Source of the DNA: Micromonospora sp. C31
Lineage (GTDB): Bacteria > Actinomycetota > Actinomycetes > Mycobacteriales > Micromonosporaceae
Assembly (NCBI RefSeq): GCF_018070575.1
Contig: NZ_JAGPXN010000006.1
Span: 62,001-126,000 of the forward strand
DNA: 64,000 nt
Direction: 5' to 3'
Part shown: one piece after another, positions 55,511-64,000 of the stretch
Numbering within the stretch: position 1 is the first letter of the stretch
Layout of the letters: each line of letters begins with the position of its first letter
The notes under the pieces: generated by a model
The model's database searches: none
Told to the model about the DNA's origin: nothing
Seen by the model: the letters and a program-made list of their open reading frames with translations, nothing else
Position numbers and translations under genes: made by a program

Positions 55511-56916
55511 GTCCCCGATCCTCCCAGTGCTGTGATGATCTCCCCCGCCGCCGTCTCGCCGGAGCGGACGCAGACCGGGATACCGACGCCGTCGTACCCG
55601 GCGCCGGCCAGGACCAGTGTCGGGTGGCCCGCCCGCAGGGCCGCCCGCGCGGCGGCGACCCGGTCGCCGTGGCCCGGGGTGTACTGCGGCAGCGACCCGC
55701 CCCAGCGCTGCACGTGACCGGCGACCGGCGCGGGCAGCGGCACGCCGAGCACCGCCGACAGCTCCCGGTGCACGGTGGCGGCCAGGTCCTCGTCGGTGCG
55801 CTGCACCTGCCGTTCCTCGCCGTAGCGGCCCACCGAGGCGCGGACCAGCGCCAGCCCGTCGGCGCGGCGCAGGTGGCCCCACTTGGTGGTGAAGAAGGTC
55901 GACGCCTTGATCAGCAGACCCTCGGTGCTCGGCACCAGGAAGCCGGACAGCTCCGGCAGCTCCGGCTCGGGCAGCGCCAGGGTGACCAGCGCGACACTGG
56001 CATAGTCCAGCCCGCCGACACCGTCGGCCACCTCCGGTGCGCAGCCGGCGAGCAGCCGGGCCGCCGGGCGGGCCGGCACGGCCAGCACCACGGCGTCGAC
56101 GTCGACCAGCTCCACCTCGCGGGTGGGGCCGACGGTCAGCCGCCACCCGGCCCCGGCCGGGGTCAGCTCCCGGACCGCCGCACCGCGCCGGACAGTCGCC
56201 CCGCTGGCCGCCGCCGCGGCGTCGACCAGGGTGCCGAGCCCGCCGGCGAGGGTGCCGAAGACCGGCGCCCCCGGCGCGCGGGGTGCCGCGGCCTGCGCGG
56301 CGCGCACCGCGCCGACCAGGGTGTGCTCCACCCGGGCGGCCCGGGCCAGCGCCGGCATCGTGGTCACCAGGGACAGGTCGTCGGCCCGGCCGGCGTACAC
56401 GCCGCCGAGCATCGGGTCGACCAGCCGGTCGACCACCTCGTCACCGAACCGGGCCCGCACCAGCGCGCCGACGGAGACGTCGTCGTCCGCGCCGAGCAGC
56501 GGGCGGCCGGCGTCGAGGTCGGCGTCCGCCGCCGGGCGCGCGACGGTGGCCACCCGTTCCAGGTCACCGGGTACGCCGACCAGCGTGCCGCCCGGAATCG
56601 GGCGCAGCCCGCCGTTGACGAGGAGCGCGGCCTGCCCGACGGTGGGGTGCACGATCCGCTCACCCAGCCCGAGCCGGCGCACCAGGGCCACCGCGGCGGA
56701 CTCGCCCCCGGCCGGGTCGCGCATCAGGAACGACTCGGCGCCGAACTCCACCACCGAGCCGGCCACCTCGCCGGTGCGTAGCTTGCCGCCCAGCGCGCCG
56801 GACTGCTCGTACACCGTGATCTCGGTGTCGGCGGGGGCCCGGTCGCGCAACCGGACCGCCGCGGCCAGCCCGGCGATCCCGCCGCCGACCACCGCCACCC
56901 GCCACGGCGCCCGCAT
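55507..56916 (-). CDS. hemY: Coproporphyrinogen III oxidase CgoX (HemY/HemG-type)
   Basis: The 469-residue flavoprotein has the FAD motif [15 protein letters not shown] near residue 8, then [16 protein letters not shown] and the C-terminal [20 protein letters not shown]. In actinobacteria the HemY homologue oxidises coproporphyrinogen III, not protoporphyrinogen. The ChdC gene next to it supports that reading. It follows hemE by five bases. Confidence 0.94.
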   Translation of the reverse strand: MRAPWRVAVVGGGIAGLAAAVRLRDRAPADTEITVYEQSGALGGKLRTGEVAGSVVEFGAESFLMRDPAGGESAAVALVRRLGLGERIVHPTVGQAALLVNGGLRPIPGGTLVGVPGDLERVATVARPAADADLDAGRPLLGADDDVSVGALVRARFGDEVVDRLVDPMLGGVYAGRADDLSLVTTMPALARAARVEHTLVGAVRAAQAAAPRAPGAPVFGTLAGGLGTLVDAAAAASGATVRRGAAVRELTPAGAGWRLTVGPTREVELVDVDAVVLAVPARPAARLLAGCAPEVADGVGGLDYASVALVTLALPEPELPELSGFLVPSTEGLLIKASTFFTTKWGHLRRADGLALVRASVGRYGEERQVQRTDEDLAATVHRELSAVLGVPLPAPVAGHVQRWGGSLPQYTPGHGDRVAAARAALRAGHPTLVLAGAGYDGVGIPVCVRSGETAAGEIITALGGSGT

Positions 56917-56921
56917 GCCGC

Positions 56922-58019
56922 TCAGCCCCGGTCGCCCGACTCGGCGGACAGCTCGTGCACCAGGGCGACCACCCGGGTCAGCACGTCGGGGTCGGTCTCC
57001 GGCAGCACTCCGTGCCCCAGGTTGAACACGTGCCCGGGGGCGGACCGGCCCTGTTCCAGGATCCGCCGCACCTCGCCCTCGACGACCGGCCACGGCGCGA
57101 ACAGCACGCACGGGTCGAGGTTGCCCTGTACCGCCCGCTCCGGCCCGATCCGCCGGGTCGCCGCGTCCAGCGGCGTACGCCAGTCGACGCCGACCACGTC
57201 GGCGCCGGCCTCGCCCATCGCGCCGAGCAGCTCGCCGGTGCCCACCCCGAAGTGGATCCGGGGCACGCCCGCGTCGGCCAGCCCGGCCAGCACGCCCGCC
57301 GAGTGCGGCAGCACGAAGCGGCGGTAGTCGGCCTCCGACAACGCCCCCGCCCACGAGTCGAAGAGCTGCACCGCGGAGACCCCGGCGGCCACCTGGACCC
57401 GCAGGAACTCCAACGTCACCTCGGCCAGCCGGGCGCAGAGCGCGTGCCACAGCTCCGGCTGGCCGTGCATCATCGCCTTGGTCTTCGCGTGGGTCCGCGA
57501 CGGGCCGCCCTCGACCAGGTAGCTGGCCAGGGTGAACGGCGCGCCGGCGAAGCCGATCAGCGGGGTGTCGCCCAGCTCGGCGACGAGCATCCGCACCGCC
57601 TCGTCCACATAGGAGACGTCGTCGCGGGTGATCGGCCGGATCCGTTCCACGTCGGGCAGGGTGCGCACGGGCTCGGCGACCACCGGGCCGGTGCCCGGCA
57701 CGATGTCGAGGTCCACCCCGGCGGCGGCGACCGGCACCACGATGTCGCTGAACAGGATCGCGGCGTCCACCCCGTGCCGGCGTACCGGCTGGAGGGTGAT
57801 CTCGGTGACCAGGTCGGGGCGGCGGCAGGAGTCCAGCATCGCCACGTTGGCCCTGATCGCGCGGTATTCCGGCAGCGACCGGCCGGCCTGGCGCATGAAC
57901 CAGACGGGGGTGTGGGGACCGGGCCGGCGCCGGCAGGCCCGGACGAAGGCCGAGTCGGCCGGTCCGCCGGGGCGGGGGTCTTCGTCTCGGGCGTCGGCGC
58001 CCGTCGTCGTGGTGGTCAT
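56922..58019 (-). CDS. hemE: Uroporphyrinogen decarboxylase HemE
   Basis: The 365-residue enzyme converts uroporphyrinogen III to coproporphyrinogen III. Motifs are [54 protein letters not shown] and GNLDPCVLF. It is the first gene of the haem operon. The ATG at 58019 is chosen. Another in-frame ATG at 58028 adds three residues. Ferrochelatase is not in the window. Confidence 0.96.
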   Translation of the reverse strand: MTTTTTGADARDEDPRPGGPADSAFVRACRRRPGPHTPVWFMRQAGRSLPEYRAIRANVAMLDSCRRPDLVTEITLQPVRRHGVDAAILFSDIVVPVAAAGVDLDIVPGTGPVVAEPVRTLPDVERIRPITRDDVSYVDEAVRMLVAELGDTPLIGFAGAPFTLASYLVEGGPSRTHAKTKAMMHGQPELWHALCARLAEVTLEFLRVQVAAGVSAVQLFDSWAGALSEADYRRFVLPHSAGVLAGLADAGVPRIHFGVGTGELLGAMGEAGADVVGVDWRTPLDAATRRIGPERAVQGNLDPCVLFAPWPVVEGEVRRILEQGRSAPGHVFNLGHGVLPETDPDVLTRVVALVHELSAESGDRG

Positions 58020-58190
58020 CGCGGCCATCGTGCCACGGGGGACGCGGCCGGCAGTGGGCAGCGCCGCCTTTTGTGACCCGGGTCGGTCCGGCGGGGCGCG
58101 GGCGCCCGAAGGGCCCTGACCGGGTGGTGGCGCCGCCCGCGGTGTGGGCGGCATCGGCGCGCCTCGCGGGCGGGCGGGCGGGCGGCGGCA

Positions 58191-58196
58191 TAGGCT
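58191..58196 (+). promoter_or_regulatory. Leaderless -10 element of the DUF3000 gene
   Basis: TAGGCT, six bases, then ATG 58203. Confidence 0.55.
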
Positions 58197-58202
58197 GCCG
58201 AC

Positions 58203-58775
58203 ATGGCCCCCCCGATCGCGCTCCCGGAGACCTTCGCCCGCGCGGTCACCGGGCTGCGGTCCGCGGCGCCCCGGTCCGAGATCGTGCTGGAGGAGGTCGG
58301 CGCCCCGCAGCGACTCGCCCCGTACGCCTTCGCGCTCTCCGCGACCGTCCTGCGCGACGGCGACGAGGTGGCCTCCGGGCGGCTGATCCTGCTGCACGAC
58401 CCGGCCGGCCACGAGGCGTGGCAGGGCACCCTGCGGCTGGTCACCTACGTGACGGCGGAGCTGGAGGTCGACCTGGCCGCCGATCCGCTGCTGCCGGGGG
58501 TGGGCTGGACGTGGCTGACCGACGCCCTGGAGGCGCAGGACGCGCGGCACCGGGCGATCGGCGGCACGATCACCCAGACCCTGTCGACCCGGTTCGGTGA
58601 CCTGGCCGGGCCACCCGCAGCCGGCGACATCGAGATCCGCGCCTCCTGGACGCCGGTCGACGACGACCTCGGCCCGCACCTGCTGGCCTGGTGCGCGCTA
58701 CTGGCCTCGACCGCCGGGCTGCCCCCGCCCGGGGTGACCGCGCTGCCGGAGCGTCGCCCCGCCGGCGCGGCCTGA
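58203..58775 (+). CDS. DUF3000 domain protein
   Basis: The 190-residue protein matches the actinobacterial DUF3000 family: [35 protein letters not shown] and [38 protein letters not shown] ends the domain. The family is typically found between haem genes and a ribonuclease D, as here. Its biochemical role is unknown. It is divergent from hemE. Confidence 0.88.
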   Translation: MAPPIALPETFARAVTGLRSAAPRSEIVLEEVGAPQRLAPYAFALSATVLRDGDEVASGRLILLHDPAGHEAWQGTLRLVTYVTAELEVDLAADPLLPGVGWTWLTDALEAQDARHRAIGGTITQTLSTRFGDLAGPPAAGDIEIRASWTPVDDDLGPHLLAWCALLASTAGLPPPGVTALPERRPAGAA

Positions 58776-58792
58776 CCCCGCGACGGGTCAGC

Positions 58793-59650
58793 TCACAGAT
58801 ACTTCTCGGCCTCGTTGCAGACCTTGTCCATGCCCTGGATGGCCTTGTCGTAGGCCGCCTTGTTGCCGTTCGCCGCCGCGGCGAGCGCGGTGGTCAGCTT
58901 GTCGAGGCAGCTGGCGATGACCTTCTTCTGCCGGGCCTGCTCGTCCCGGTCGTTGCGGGTGCCCGTGAGGTCCTGCTCCGTGTCGCCGAGCTTGTCCCGG
59001 ACCGCCTGGAGGTCGGTCTTGAGCTTCTCGATCTCCTTGCCGTTCGCCGCGATGGTGCCGTCGCGCTGGCTGACCTCGCTGGCCATCTTCTTCTCGGTCC
59101 GGTCCAGCTCGTTGTTGGTCGACAGGAACAGGCCGGTCATCACCCCGCCGAGGACGAAGAGCAGCCCGGCCACGACCGCCAGGATCAGCACCTTGTGGCT
59201 CTTGCGGGGGCCGCCCGGCACAGGGGCGCCGAAGGGCGGTGCGGAGCCGGGCGGGGTGGACATGGGCTGCCCGTAGGCCGGCCCGGAGGCCGGGGGCACC
59301 GACATCGGCTGCCCGAAGGCCGGCCCGCCGGAGACCTGGCCGGGGTGGGGCGACGCGCTGCCCGACGGGTAGCCGGGCGACGTGCTGCCGGGGGCGTAGC
59401 CGGGCGGTGCGGACTGCGGGTGACCGGCGGGCCCGGACGGCGGTGCGGACTGCGGGTAGCCGGCGGGCCCGGCCGGGTTGTACTGCTGCGGGGGCGCGGC
59501 GTGCTGCTGACCGGCGTCCGGCTGCTCGGGGGTGTACTGGCGCGGGCTGCCGTAGGTGGTGCCGTGCGGGACGCCGCCCGACGGCGGCTGACCGGGCGCG
59601 GCCGGCGGGTGAGGCGGGTAGCCCTCCGGCCCGGTCGGTGGCTGGGACAT
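58793..59650 (-). CDS. Proline/glycine-rich membrane protein with coiled coil
   Basis: The 285-residue protein has a long disordered N-terminus of Pro/Gly/Gln/Ser repeats (PPGYAPGSTSPGYPSG, FGQPMSVPPASGPAYGQPMS). A single membrane helix (about 151-175, VLILAVVAGLLFVLGGVMTG) follows. An outer coiled coil (about 180-245, EKKMASEVSQRDGTIAANGK) and a short C-terminal domain with two Cys come last. No enzymatic motif is visible. It lies next to a serine protease with the same architecture and is probably a cell-envelope partner. GGAGGAAG precedes the ATG. Confidence 0.6.
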   Translation of the reverse strand: MSQPPTGPEGYPPHPPAAPGQPPSGGVPHGTTYGSPRQYTPEQPDAGQQHAAPPQQYNPAGPAGYPQSAPPSGPAGHPQSAPPGYAPGSTSPGYPSGSASPHPGQVSGGPAFGQPMSVPPASGPAYGQPMSTPPGSAPPFGAPVPGGPRKSHKVLILAVVAGLLFVLGGVMTGLFLSTNNELDRTEKKMASEVSQRDGTIAANGKEIEKLKTDLQAVRDKLGDTEQDLTGTRNDRDEQARQKKVIASCLDKLTTALAAAANGNKAAYDKAIQGMDKVCNEAEKYL

Positions 59651-59726
59651 CTCGTTCTTCCTCCACGTGTGCTGGTCCGGTCGGCATGCCCCGCCGGGCC
59701 GAGGGGTGGGTAGGGCGCTGACGGGG

Positions 59727-60962
59727 TCAGCAGATCTTGAAGCCGTCGCAGGCGACCTTGATCGGTACGGCGAGCCCGATCCCCTCGGCGTTGCGGGCCT
59801 TGGCGGTGGCGATGCCGACGACCTGCTTGCTGCCGTTGACGACCGGGCCGCCCGAGTTGCCGGGGTTGATCGGGGCGTCGAACTGGATGACCGGTCCCTC
59901 GCCGCCGCCGGCCTCGCGGAAGGCGCTCACCACGCCGGTGGTGACGCTGTCCTCCAGGCCGAGCGGCGCGCCGACGACCACGATCTGCTGCCCGGACTTC
60001 ACCGCGGCGGGTGCGGCGACCAGGCCCGTGAACTTGCCGTTGGTACGCAGGTGGGCGACGTCGTTCGCCTCGTCGACCCGGACGATGGTCGCCGGAAAGC
60101 GCTGGTCGGTGCGCTCCAGGAAGACCTCCCGCTCGCCGGTCTGCCAGAGCGAGTCCACCACGTGGTAGTTGGTGAACAGGTTGGTGCCCCCGCCCGCGGC
60201 CGGCTTGCCGATCGCGAACGCGGTGCCGGTGGAGTTGCCGGCCCTCACCCGGAACACGCTGGGCAGCACGGCGCTGGCGACGGCCTCCGGGTTGAACGCG
60301 GCGCCGGCCTGCTTCTCCAGCGCCTGCGCCCGGGACTCCAGGCCGTCGAGCCGGGTGCCGGCGGCCGCCTGCTCCGCCGCGAGCCTGCCGCCGGTCTCGT
60401 CCAGGCGGTCGGAGAGCCGGTTGATCTGGAACGCCTGAACGCCGCTCACCACGGCCAACAGGCCGGCGAGGACGAGCGCGGTGACCGTGAGCGCGCGGCC
60501 CTTCGGCGCCGGCGCGGCGCCGAACGGGGCGGGCCCGGCGGGGTACGGCTGCGCCGGCCCGGGGCCCTGCGCCGGCCCGGTGCCCTGCGGGTGGCCGGTG
60601 CCCTGCGGGTGGCCCGGGGCGGGCGGCTGGGCCGAGCCGGACGCGGGGGGCCAACCGGCGCCCGGGGAGACCGCGGGCGGCGTGGCCGGGCCGGCGGACG
60701 CCCCGGCGCCGCGCCCCCAGCCGGCGGCTGCGGGCGGGGTGGCCGGGTTGGCCGGTGGGGTGCCCCAGGCGCCCGGCTGGGCCGGCGGCGACCAGGTGCC
60801 CCGAGGCGGCACGGGCTGCCCGTGGGCGCCCGGCGGCGGGTATCCGGGGGCGGCCGGCTCGATGCGGGGCGGCAGTGGCCCGGGACGAGCCGTCCCCGGC
60901 GGGAACCCGCCGTCGCCCGGCCCCGCCGGGCCCGTGTCCGCCGACCCGTAGCCAGCAGTCAT
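59727..60962 (-). CDS. Membrane-anchored trypsin-like serine protease (DegP/HtrA-like)
   Basis: The 411-residue protein has a Pro/Gly-rich cytoplasmic N-terminus with repeats of GHPQGT, a membrane helix (about 158-178, ALTVTALVLAGLLAVVSG) and a short coiled coil. An extracytoplasmic chymotrypsin-fold domain follows. The triad is His in FTNYHVVDS (near 266), Asp in ANDVAHLR (near 302) and Ser in PINPGNSGGPVV (near 367). No PDZ domain follows, so it ends after the protease domain. It may process envelope proteins under stress. GGGGAGGG precedes the ATG. Confidence 0.88.
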   Translation of the reverse strand: MTAGYGSADTGPAGPGDGGFPPGTARPGPLPPRIEPAAPGYPPPGAHGQPVPPRGTWSPPAQPGAWGTPPANPATPPAAAGWGRGAGASAGPATPPAVSPGAGWPPASGSAQPPAPGHPQGTGHPQGTGPAQGPGPAQPYPAGPAPFGAAPAPKGRALTVTALVLAGLLAVVSGVQAFQINRLSDRLDETGGRLAAEQAAAGTRLDGLESRAQALEKQAGAAFNPEAVASAVLPSVFRVRAGNSTGTAFAIGKPAAGGGTNLFTNYHVVDSLWQTGEREVFLERTDQRFPATIVRVDEANDVAHLRTNGKFTGLVAAPAAVKSGQQIVVVGAPLGLEDSVTTGVVSAFREAGGGEGPVIQFDAPINPGNSGGPVVNGSKQVVGIATAKARNAEGIGLAVPIKVACDGFKIC

Positions 60963-61156
60963 CCGCCTTGCCCTCCCCGTAGAAGCCCCGCCTCGTTCCG
61001 GGACCTGATGATGCCCTACCCGCGCAACGGCTCGATGGACCGTACCTGCGCCAACGGGCTTTGTCTTCCCCTATGTCCGGCCCCCGGACGGCTGCCCGGC
61101 GATCGTCCGGCCGACACATACGGGACCGGCTTCACCCACCGCGTCGCGTCGCGCAC

Positions 61157-61162
61157 TAGGGT
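61157..61162 (+). promoter_or_regulatory. Leaderless -10 element of the RNase D gene
   Basis: TAGGGT, six bases, then the GTG at 61169. This is the same hexamer as at bioB. Confidence 0.55.
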
Positions 61163-61168
61163 TGTCAG

Positions 61169-62497
61169 GTGACCGACGAACCACCCCTGCGCCGTCGGCC
61201 CGCCGAAAGCCGTACGGGAAACGATGCGCCCCATCCGCCGTCGACCCGACCGGAGCCGGAGGCCGCGGGTACCGCACCGACCGCCGACGGGCCCGTGCCG
61301 CTGACCGCCCCGCGCGACGGCACACCCCAGCCGGCGGCCACACCCGACGAGTTGGCCGACGTCGTGGCCCGCTTCGCGGCGGGCACCGGCCCCGTCGCCC
61401 TCGACGCCGAACGCGCCTCGGGCTACCGCTACAGCCAGCGCGCCTACCTGGTGCAGCTGCGCCGGGCGGGTGCCGGCACGGCGCTGATCGACCCACTGCC
61501 GCTGCCCGACCTGAGCGCCCTCGACACGGTGATCGGCGAGGCCGAGTGGGTGCTGCACGCGGCCAGCCAGGACCTGCCCTGCCTGGCCGAGGTGGGGCTG
61601 CGCCCGCGCCGGCTGTTCGACACCGAACTGGCCGCCCGGCTGGCCGGATTCGAGCGGGTCGGCCTGGCGGCGCTGACCGAGCAGCTACTCGGGTTCAGCC
61701 TGGAGAAGCACCACTCGGCGGCCGACTGGTCGAGCCGCCCGTTGCCGGAGTCCTGGCTGACCTATGCCGCGCTCGACGTGGAGATGCTGATCGACCTGCG
61801 CGACGCGCTCGACGAGGAGTTGACCCGCCAGGGCAAGTCCGCGTGGGCGGCGGAGGAGTTCGCCGCGCTGGTGCGCACCGGCGCCCGCCCGCCGAAGGTG
61901 CGCGCCGAGCCGTGGCGCCGTACGTCCGGCATCCACCGGGTGCGCGGGGCGCGGGCCCAGGCGCGCGTGCGTTCCCTCTGGTACGCGCGGGACCAGATCG
62001 CCGCCCGGCGCGACGCCGCCCCGGGCCGGGTGCTGCCGGACTCGGCCATCGTCGCGGCGGCCGAGCTGGATCCGAAGGACGAGAAGACCCTGCTCACCCT
62101 GCCCGGCTTCGGCGGCCGCTCGGTGCGCCGGCTGGCCCGCACCTGGCTGGCCGCGCTGGACGACGCGCGGCAGTTGCCCGACGACGCGCTGCCGGTCCCC
62201 CCGACGGTCGAGGGTCCCCCGCCGCCGCACCGGTGGGCCGAGCGGGACCCGGTGGCGGCGGCCCGGCTGGCCCGCTGCCGGGAGGTGGTGGTCGGCGTGG
62301 CCGGCGCGCACCGGCTGCCGCCGGAGAACCTGATCACTCCCGACTCGATCCGTCGACTGGCCTGGGTACCCCCGGAGGAGGTCACGGAGGCGACCGTCGC
62401 GGAGACCCTCCGGGGCCTCAACGCCCGCGATTGGCAGATCACCCTGCTCCTGCCCGCACTGGCGGAGGCCCTCACCGATCCGCCCTCCACCGTCTGA
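61169..62497 (+). CDS. rnd: Ribonuclease D-like 3'-5' exonuclease with HRDC domain
   Basis: The 442-residue protein has a Pro-rich N-terminal extension of about 60 residues. The DEDD nuclease follows: VALDAERASGYRYSQR with DxE, HAASQDLPCL and YAALDVEMLIDL with further Asp residues. An HRDC helix bundle (about 225-310) and a C-terminal helical region come last. It probably trims tRNA or other stable RNA 3' ends. The neighbour DUF3000 is its usual syntenic companion. Confidence 0.92.
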   Translation: MTDEPPLRRRPAESRTGNDAPHPPSTRPEPEAAGTAPTADGPVPLTAPRDGTPQPAATPDELADVVARFAAGTGPVALDAERASGYRYSQRAYLVQLRRAGAGTALIDPLPLPDLSALDTVIGEAEWVLHAASQDLPCLAEVGLRPRRLFDTELAARLAGFERVGLAALTEQLLGFSLEKHHSAADWSSRPLPESWLTYAALDVEMLIDLRDALDEELTRQGKSAWAAEEFAALVRTGARPPKVRAEPWRRTSGIHRVRGARAQARVRSLWYARDQIAARRDAAPGRVLPDSAIVAAAELDPKDEKTLLTLPGFGGRSVRRLARTWLAALDDARQLPDDALPVPPTVEGPPPPHRWAERDPVAAARLARCREVVVGVAGAHRLPPENLITPDSIRRLAWVPPEEVTEATVAETLRGLNARDWQITLLLPALAEALTDPPSTV

Positions 62498-62543
62498 CGC
62501 GACGGTGTGGGGTGGGCCACACGGGTTCGGGTGCCAACGGTGG

Positions 62544-62560
62544 TTACCGGCAAGTAGCAT
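62544..62560 (+). promoter_or_regulatory. Thiolase promoter with overlapping dyad
   Basis: TAGCAT (62555-62560) is a good -10. The 14-bp dyad TTACCGGCAAGTAG (62544-62557) overlaps it. The outer TTAC and GTAG halves resemble TetR-family operators of fatty-acid catabolism genes. The regulator is not in the window. Confidence 0.45.
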
Positions 62561-62651
62561 CCGGGGGACACGCCCGCGCCGGCGACCTTCGTTCGGTCCG
62601 TGCCGCCGCCCGTCGGCGCGCGGGCCGATCATGGTCGAAGAGGAGGCTCAA

Positions 62652-63845
62652 GTGCCCCGTGAAGTTCGGGATGTCGTCTTCGTCGACGGCGTCCGTACCC
62701 CGTTCGGCAAGGCGGGTGGCATGTACGCCAACACCCGCGCCGACGACCTGGTGATCCGCTGCATCCGCGAACTGCTGCGCCGCAACCCGCAGCTGCCGCC
62801 GGAGCGGGTCGAGGAGGTCGCCATCGCCGCCACCACCCAGATCGGCGACCAGGGCCTGACCATCGGCCGGACCGCCGCACTGCTGGCGGGCCTGCCCAAG
62901 ACCGTCCCCGGCTTCGCGATCGACCGGATGTGCGCCGGCGCCATGACCGCGGTGACCACCGTCGCCAGCGGCATCGCCATGGGCGCCTACGACGTCGCCA
63001 TCGCCGGCGGCGTCGAGCACATGGGCCGCCACCCGATGGGCGAGGGCGTCGACCCCAACCCGCGGATCGTCGCCGAGAAGCTGGTCGACCCGTCCGCGCT
63101 GGTCATGGGCGCGACCGCGGAGAACCTGCACGACCGGGTCCCGCACGTCACCAAGGAGCGCACCGACGCGTTCGCGCTCGCCTCGCAGCAGAAGACCGCC
63201 AAGGCGTACGCCAACGGCAAGCTCCAGGACGACCTGGTGTCCGTGGCGGTCCGCGACGAGGAGAACGCCTGGGGGATGGCCACGGTCGACGAGGCTCCCC
63301 GGGACACCTCGCTGGAGAAGCTCGCCACCCTGAAGACCCCGTTCCGCCCGCACGGCAAGGTCACCGCGGGCAACGCGGCCGGCCTGAACGACGGCGCCAC
63401 CGCCAGCCTGCTCGCCTCCGAGGACGTCGCCCGCGAGCTGGGCCTGCCGGTCGCCATGCGGCTGGTGTCGTTCGGCTTCGTCGGCGTCGAGCCCGAGGTG
63501 ATGGGCGTCGGCCCGATCCCGTCGACCGAGAAGGCGCTGCGCCTCGCCGGCCTGACCATCGACGACATCGGCCTGTTCGAGCTGAACGAGGCGTTCGCCG
63601 TGCAGGTGCTCGCCTTCCTCGACCACTTCGGCATCGCCGACGACGACCCGCGGGTCAACCCGTGGGGCGGCGCGATCGCCATCGGGCACCCGCTCGCCTC
63701 CTCGGGCGTCCGGCTGATGACCCAGCTCGCCCGGCAGTTCGCCGAGCACCCCGAGGTCCGCTACGGCGTCACCGCCATGTGCATCGGCATCGGCATGGGC
63801 GGCACGGTCATCTGGGAGAACCCGCACTGGGAGGGAGACAAGTGA
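62652..63845 (+). CDS. fadA: Acetyl-CoA C-acyltransferase (thiolase, FadA-type)
   Basis: The 397-residue thiolase cleaves 3-ketoacyl-CoA in beta-oxidation. RMCAGAMTAV carries the nucleophilic Cys, NEAFAVQVLAFL and IAIGHPLASSG the conserved His, and AMCIGIGMGGTVI the second Cys. The GTG at 62652 is the start because AGGAGG lies five bases upstream. The ATG at 62631 would place that site inside the gene. It overlaps fadB by four bases (GTGA), so the two encode a trifunctional beta-oxidation complex. Confidence 0.95.
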   Translation: MPREVRDVVFVDGVRTPFGKAGGMYANTRADDLVIRCIRELLRRNPQLPPERVEEVAIAATTQIGDQGLTIGRTAALLAGLPKTVPGFAIDRMCAGAMTAVTTVASGIAMGAYDVAIAGGVEHMGRHPMGEGVDPNPRIVAEKLVDPSALVMGATAENLHDRVPHVTKERTDAFALASQQKTAKAYANGKLQDDLVSVAVRDEENAWGMATVDEAPRDTSLEKLATLKTPFRPHGKVTAGNAAGLNDGATASLLASEDVARELGLPVAMRLVSFGFVGVEPEVMGVGPIPSTEKALRLAGLTIDDIGLFELNEAFAVQVLAFLDHFGIADDDPRVNPWGGAIAIGHPLASSGVRLMTQLARQFAEHPEVRYGVTAMCIGIGMGGTVIWENPHWEGDK

Positions 63846-64000
63846 GCGCGCTCGCCGCACCGAACGAGGTCGTCACCAGGGCGCTGCTGCGCCAGGTGAA
63901 CGTACCGGGGCTGGATCGGCCGGCCGCCCTGATCACCCTGGACAACGGCTTCGACCACACCAAGCCGAACAGCTTCGGCCCGGGCGGCCTGACCAGCCTG
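63842..64000 (+). CDS. fadB: FadB-like multifunctional beta-oxidation protein, N-terminus (cut by window end)
   Basis: The 53 visible residues (RALLRQVNVPGLDRPAALIT, LDNGFDHTKPNSFGPGGLTS) are the start of the enoyl-CoA hydratase domain of an actinobacterial FadB. The full protein is expected to add 3-hydroxyacyl-CoA dehydrogenase domains. Its GTG overlaps the thiolase stop. Identification is from this short N-terminus plus its operon position. Confidence 0.8.
   Translation, partial: MSALAAPNEVVTRALLRQVNVPGLDRPAALITLDNGFDHTKPNSFGPGGLTSL

Noticed and set aside
62631..62651. ATG at 62631 as thiolase start
   Set aside because: It would put a perfect AGGAGG ribosome site inside the gene. The GTG at 62652 is spaced correctly from that site.

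Overview
The window is high-GC actinobacterial chromosome, very probably from the family Micromonosporaceae (Micromonospora or a close relative). I infer this from the extreme GC content with G/C-ending codons, the many GTG starts and 4-bp gene overlaps (ATGA or GTGA), a CebR-controlled cellulose system, a biotin synthase paired with its actinobacterial auxiliary protein, and coproporphyrin-dependent haem genes. I see no rRNA, tRNA, CRISPR array, transposase or prophage. It reads as a normal chromosomal segment with a few decayed genes.

Layout. 0-5.8 kb: end of a methyltransferase gene, a P450, a repeat-rich spacer, and divergent biotin genes (bioF-bioD on minus; bioB-bsaP-GNAT on plus). 5.8-8.4 kb: a decayed sigma-factor locus fused in frame to a beta-propeller remnant, a DUF488 gene and an AbiEi/DUF559-like gene. 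8.5-11.6 kb: a modular GH9 cellulase under a CebR-type operator. 11.8-18.8 kb: an LPxTG surface protein, an aldehyde dehydrogenase, an ACT plus ACT-GNAT pair, and a phosphotransferase/acyl-CoA dehydrogenase pair. 19-25 kb: cebR and the cebEFG-bglC cello-oligosaccharide uptake operon with two CebR-type operators at its promoter. 25-34 kb: a pRiA4b ORF-3 protein, a 39-residue Cys-rich protein, a RibD_C reductase, then a five-gene operon: HerA-like ATPase, SbcD, SbcC, NurA-like nuclease and a spermidine-synthase-like enzyme. 34-41 kb: two gene remnants (a lipoprotein repeat and a GNAT), an AlkA-like glycosylase, DUF1990, SRPBCC, an ATP-dependent DNA ligase, a lipoprotein hydrolase, a K+ channel and a GNAT. 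41-49 kb: a four-gene ABC exporter operon (two FtsX-like permeases, two ATPases). 49-54.5 kb: a LigD-type polymerase, msrB, DUF305, two AA10 LPMOs and small proteins. 54.8-58.8 kb: hemE-cgoX-chdC and DUF3000. 58.8-64 kb: two proline-rich membrane proteins (one a serine protease), RNase D, a thiolase and the start of a FadB-like protein.

How the genes work together. The GH9 cellulase and cebEFG-bglC form one regulon: the same 14-bp palindrome precedes both transcription units and cebR lies beside the operon, so extracellular cellulose cleavage, cellobiose import and intracellular hydrolysis are probably induced together. The two LPMOs lack that operator. DNA repair is over-represented: the HerA-SbcCD-NurA operon resembles the archaeal HerA-Mre11-Rad50-NurA end-resection set, and a NHEJ-type ligase, a PolDom polymerase and an AlkA-like glycosylase are scattered nearby. 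At least nine genes carry a TANNNT hexamer 6-7 bases before an ATG or GTG start and so are probably transcribed without a leader.
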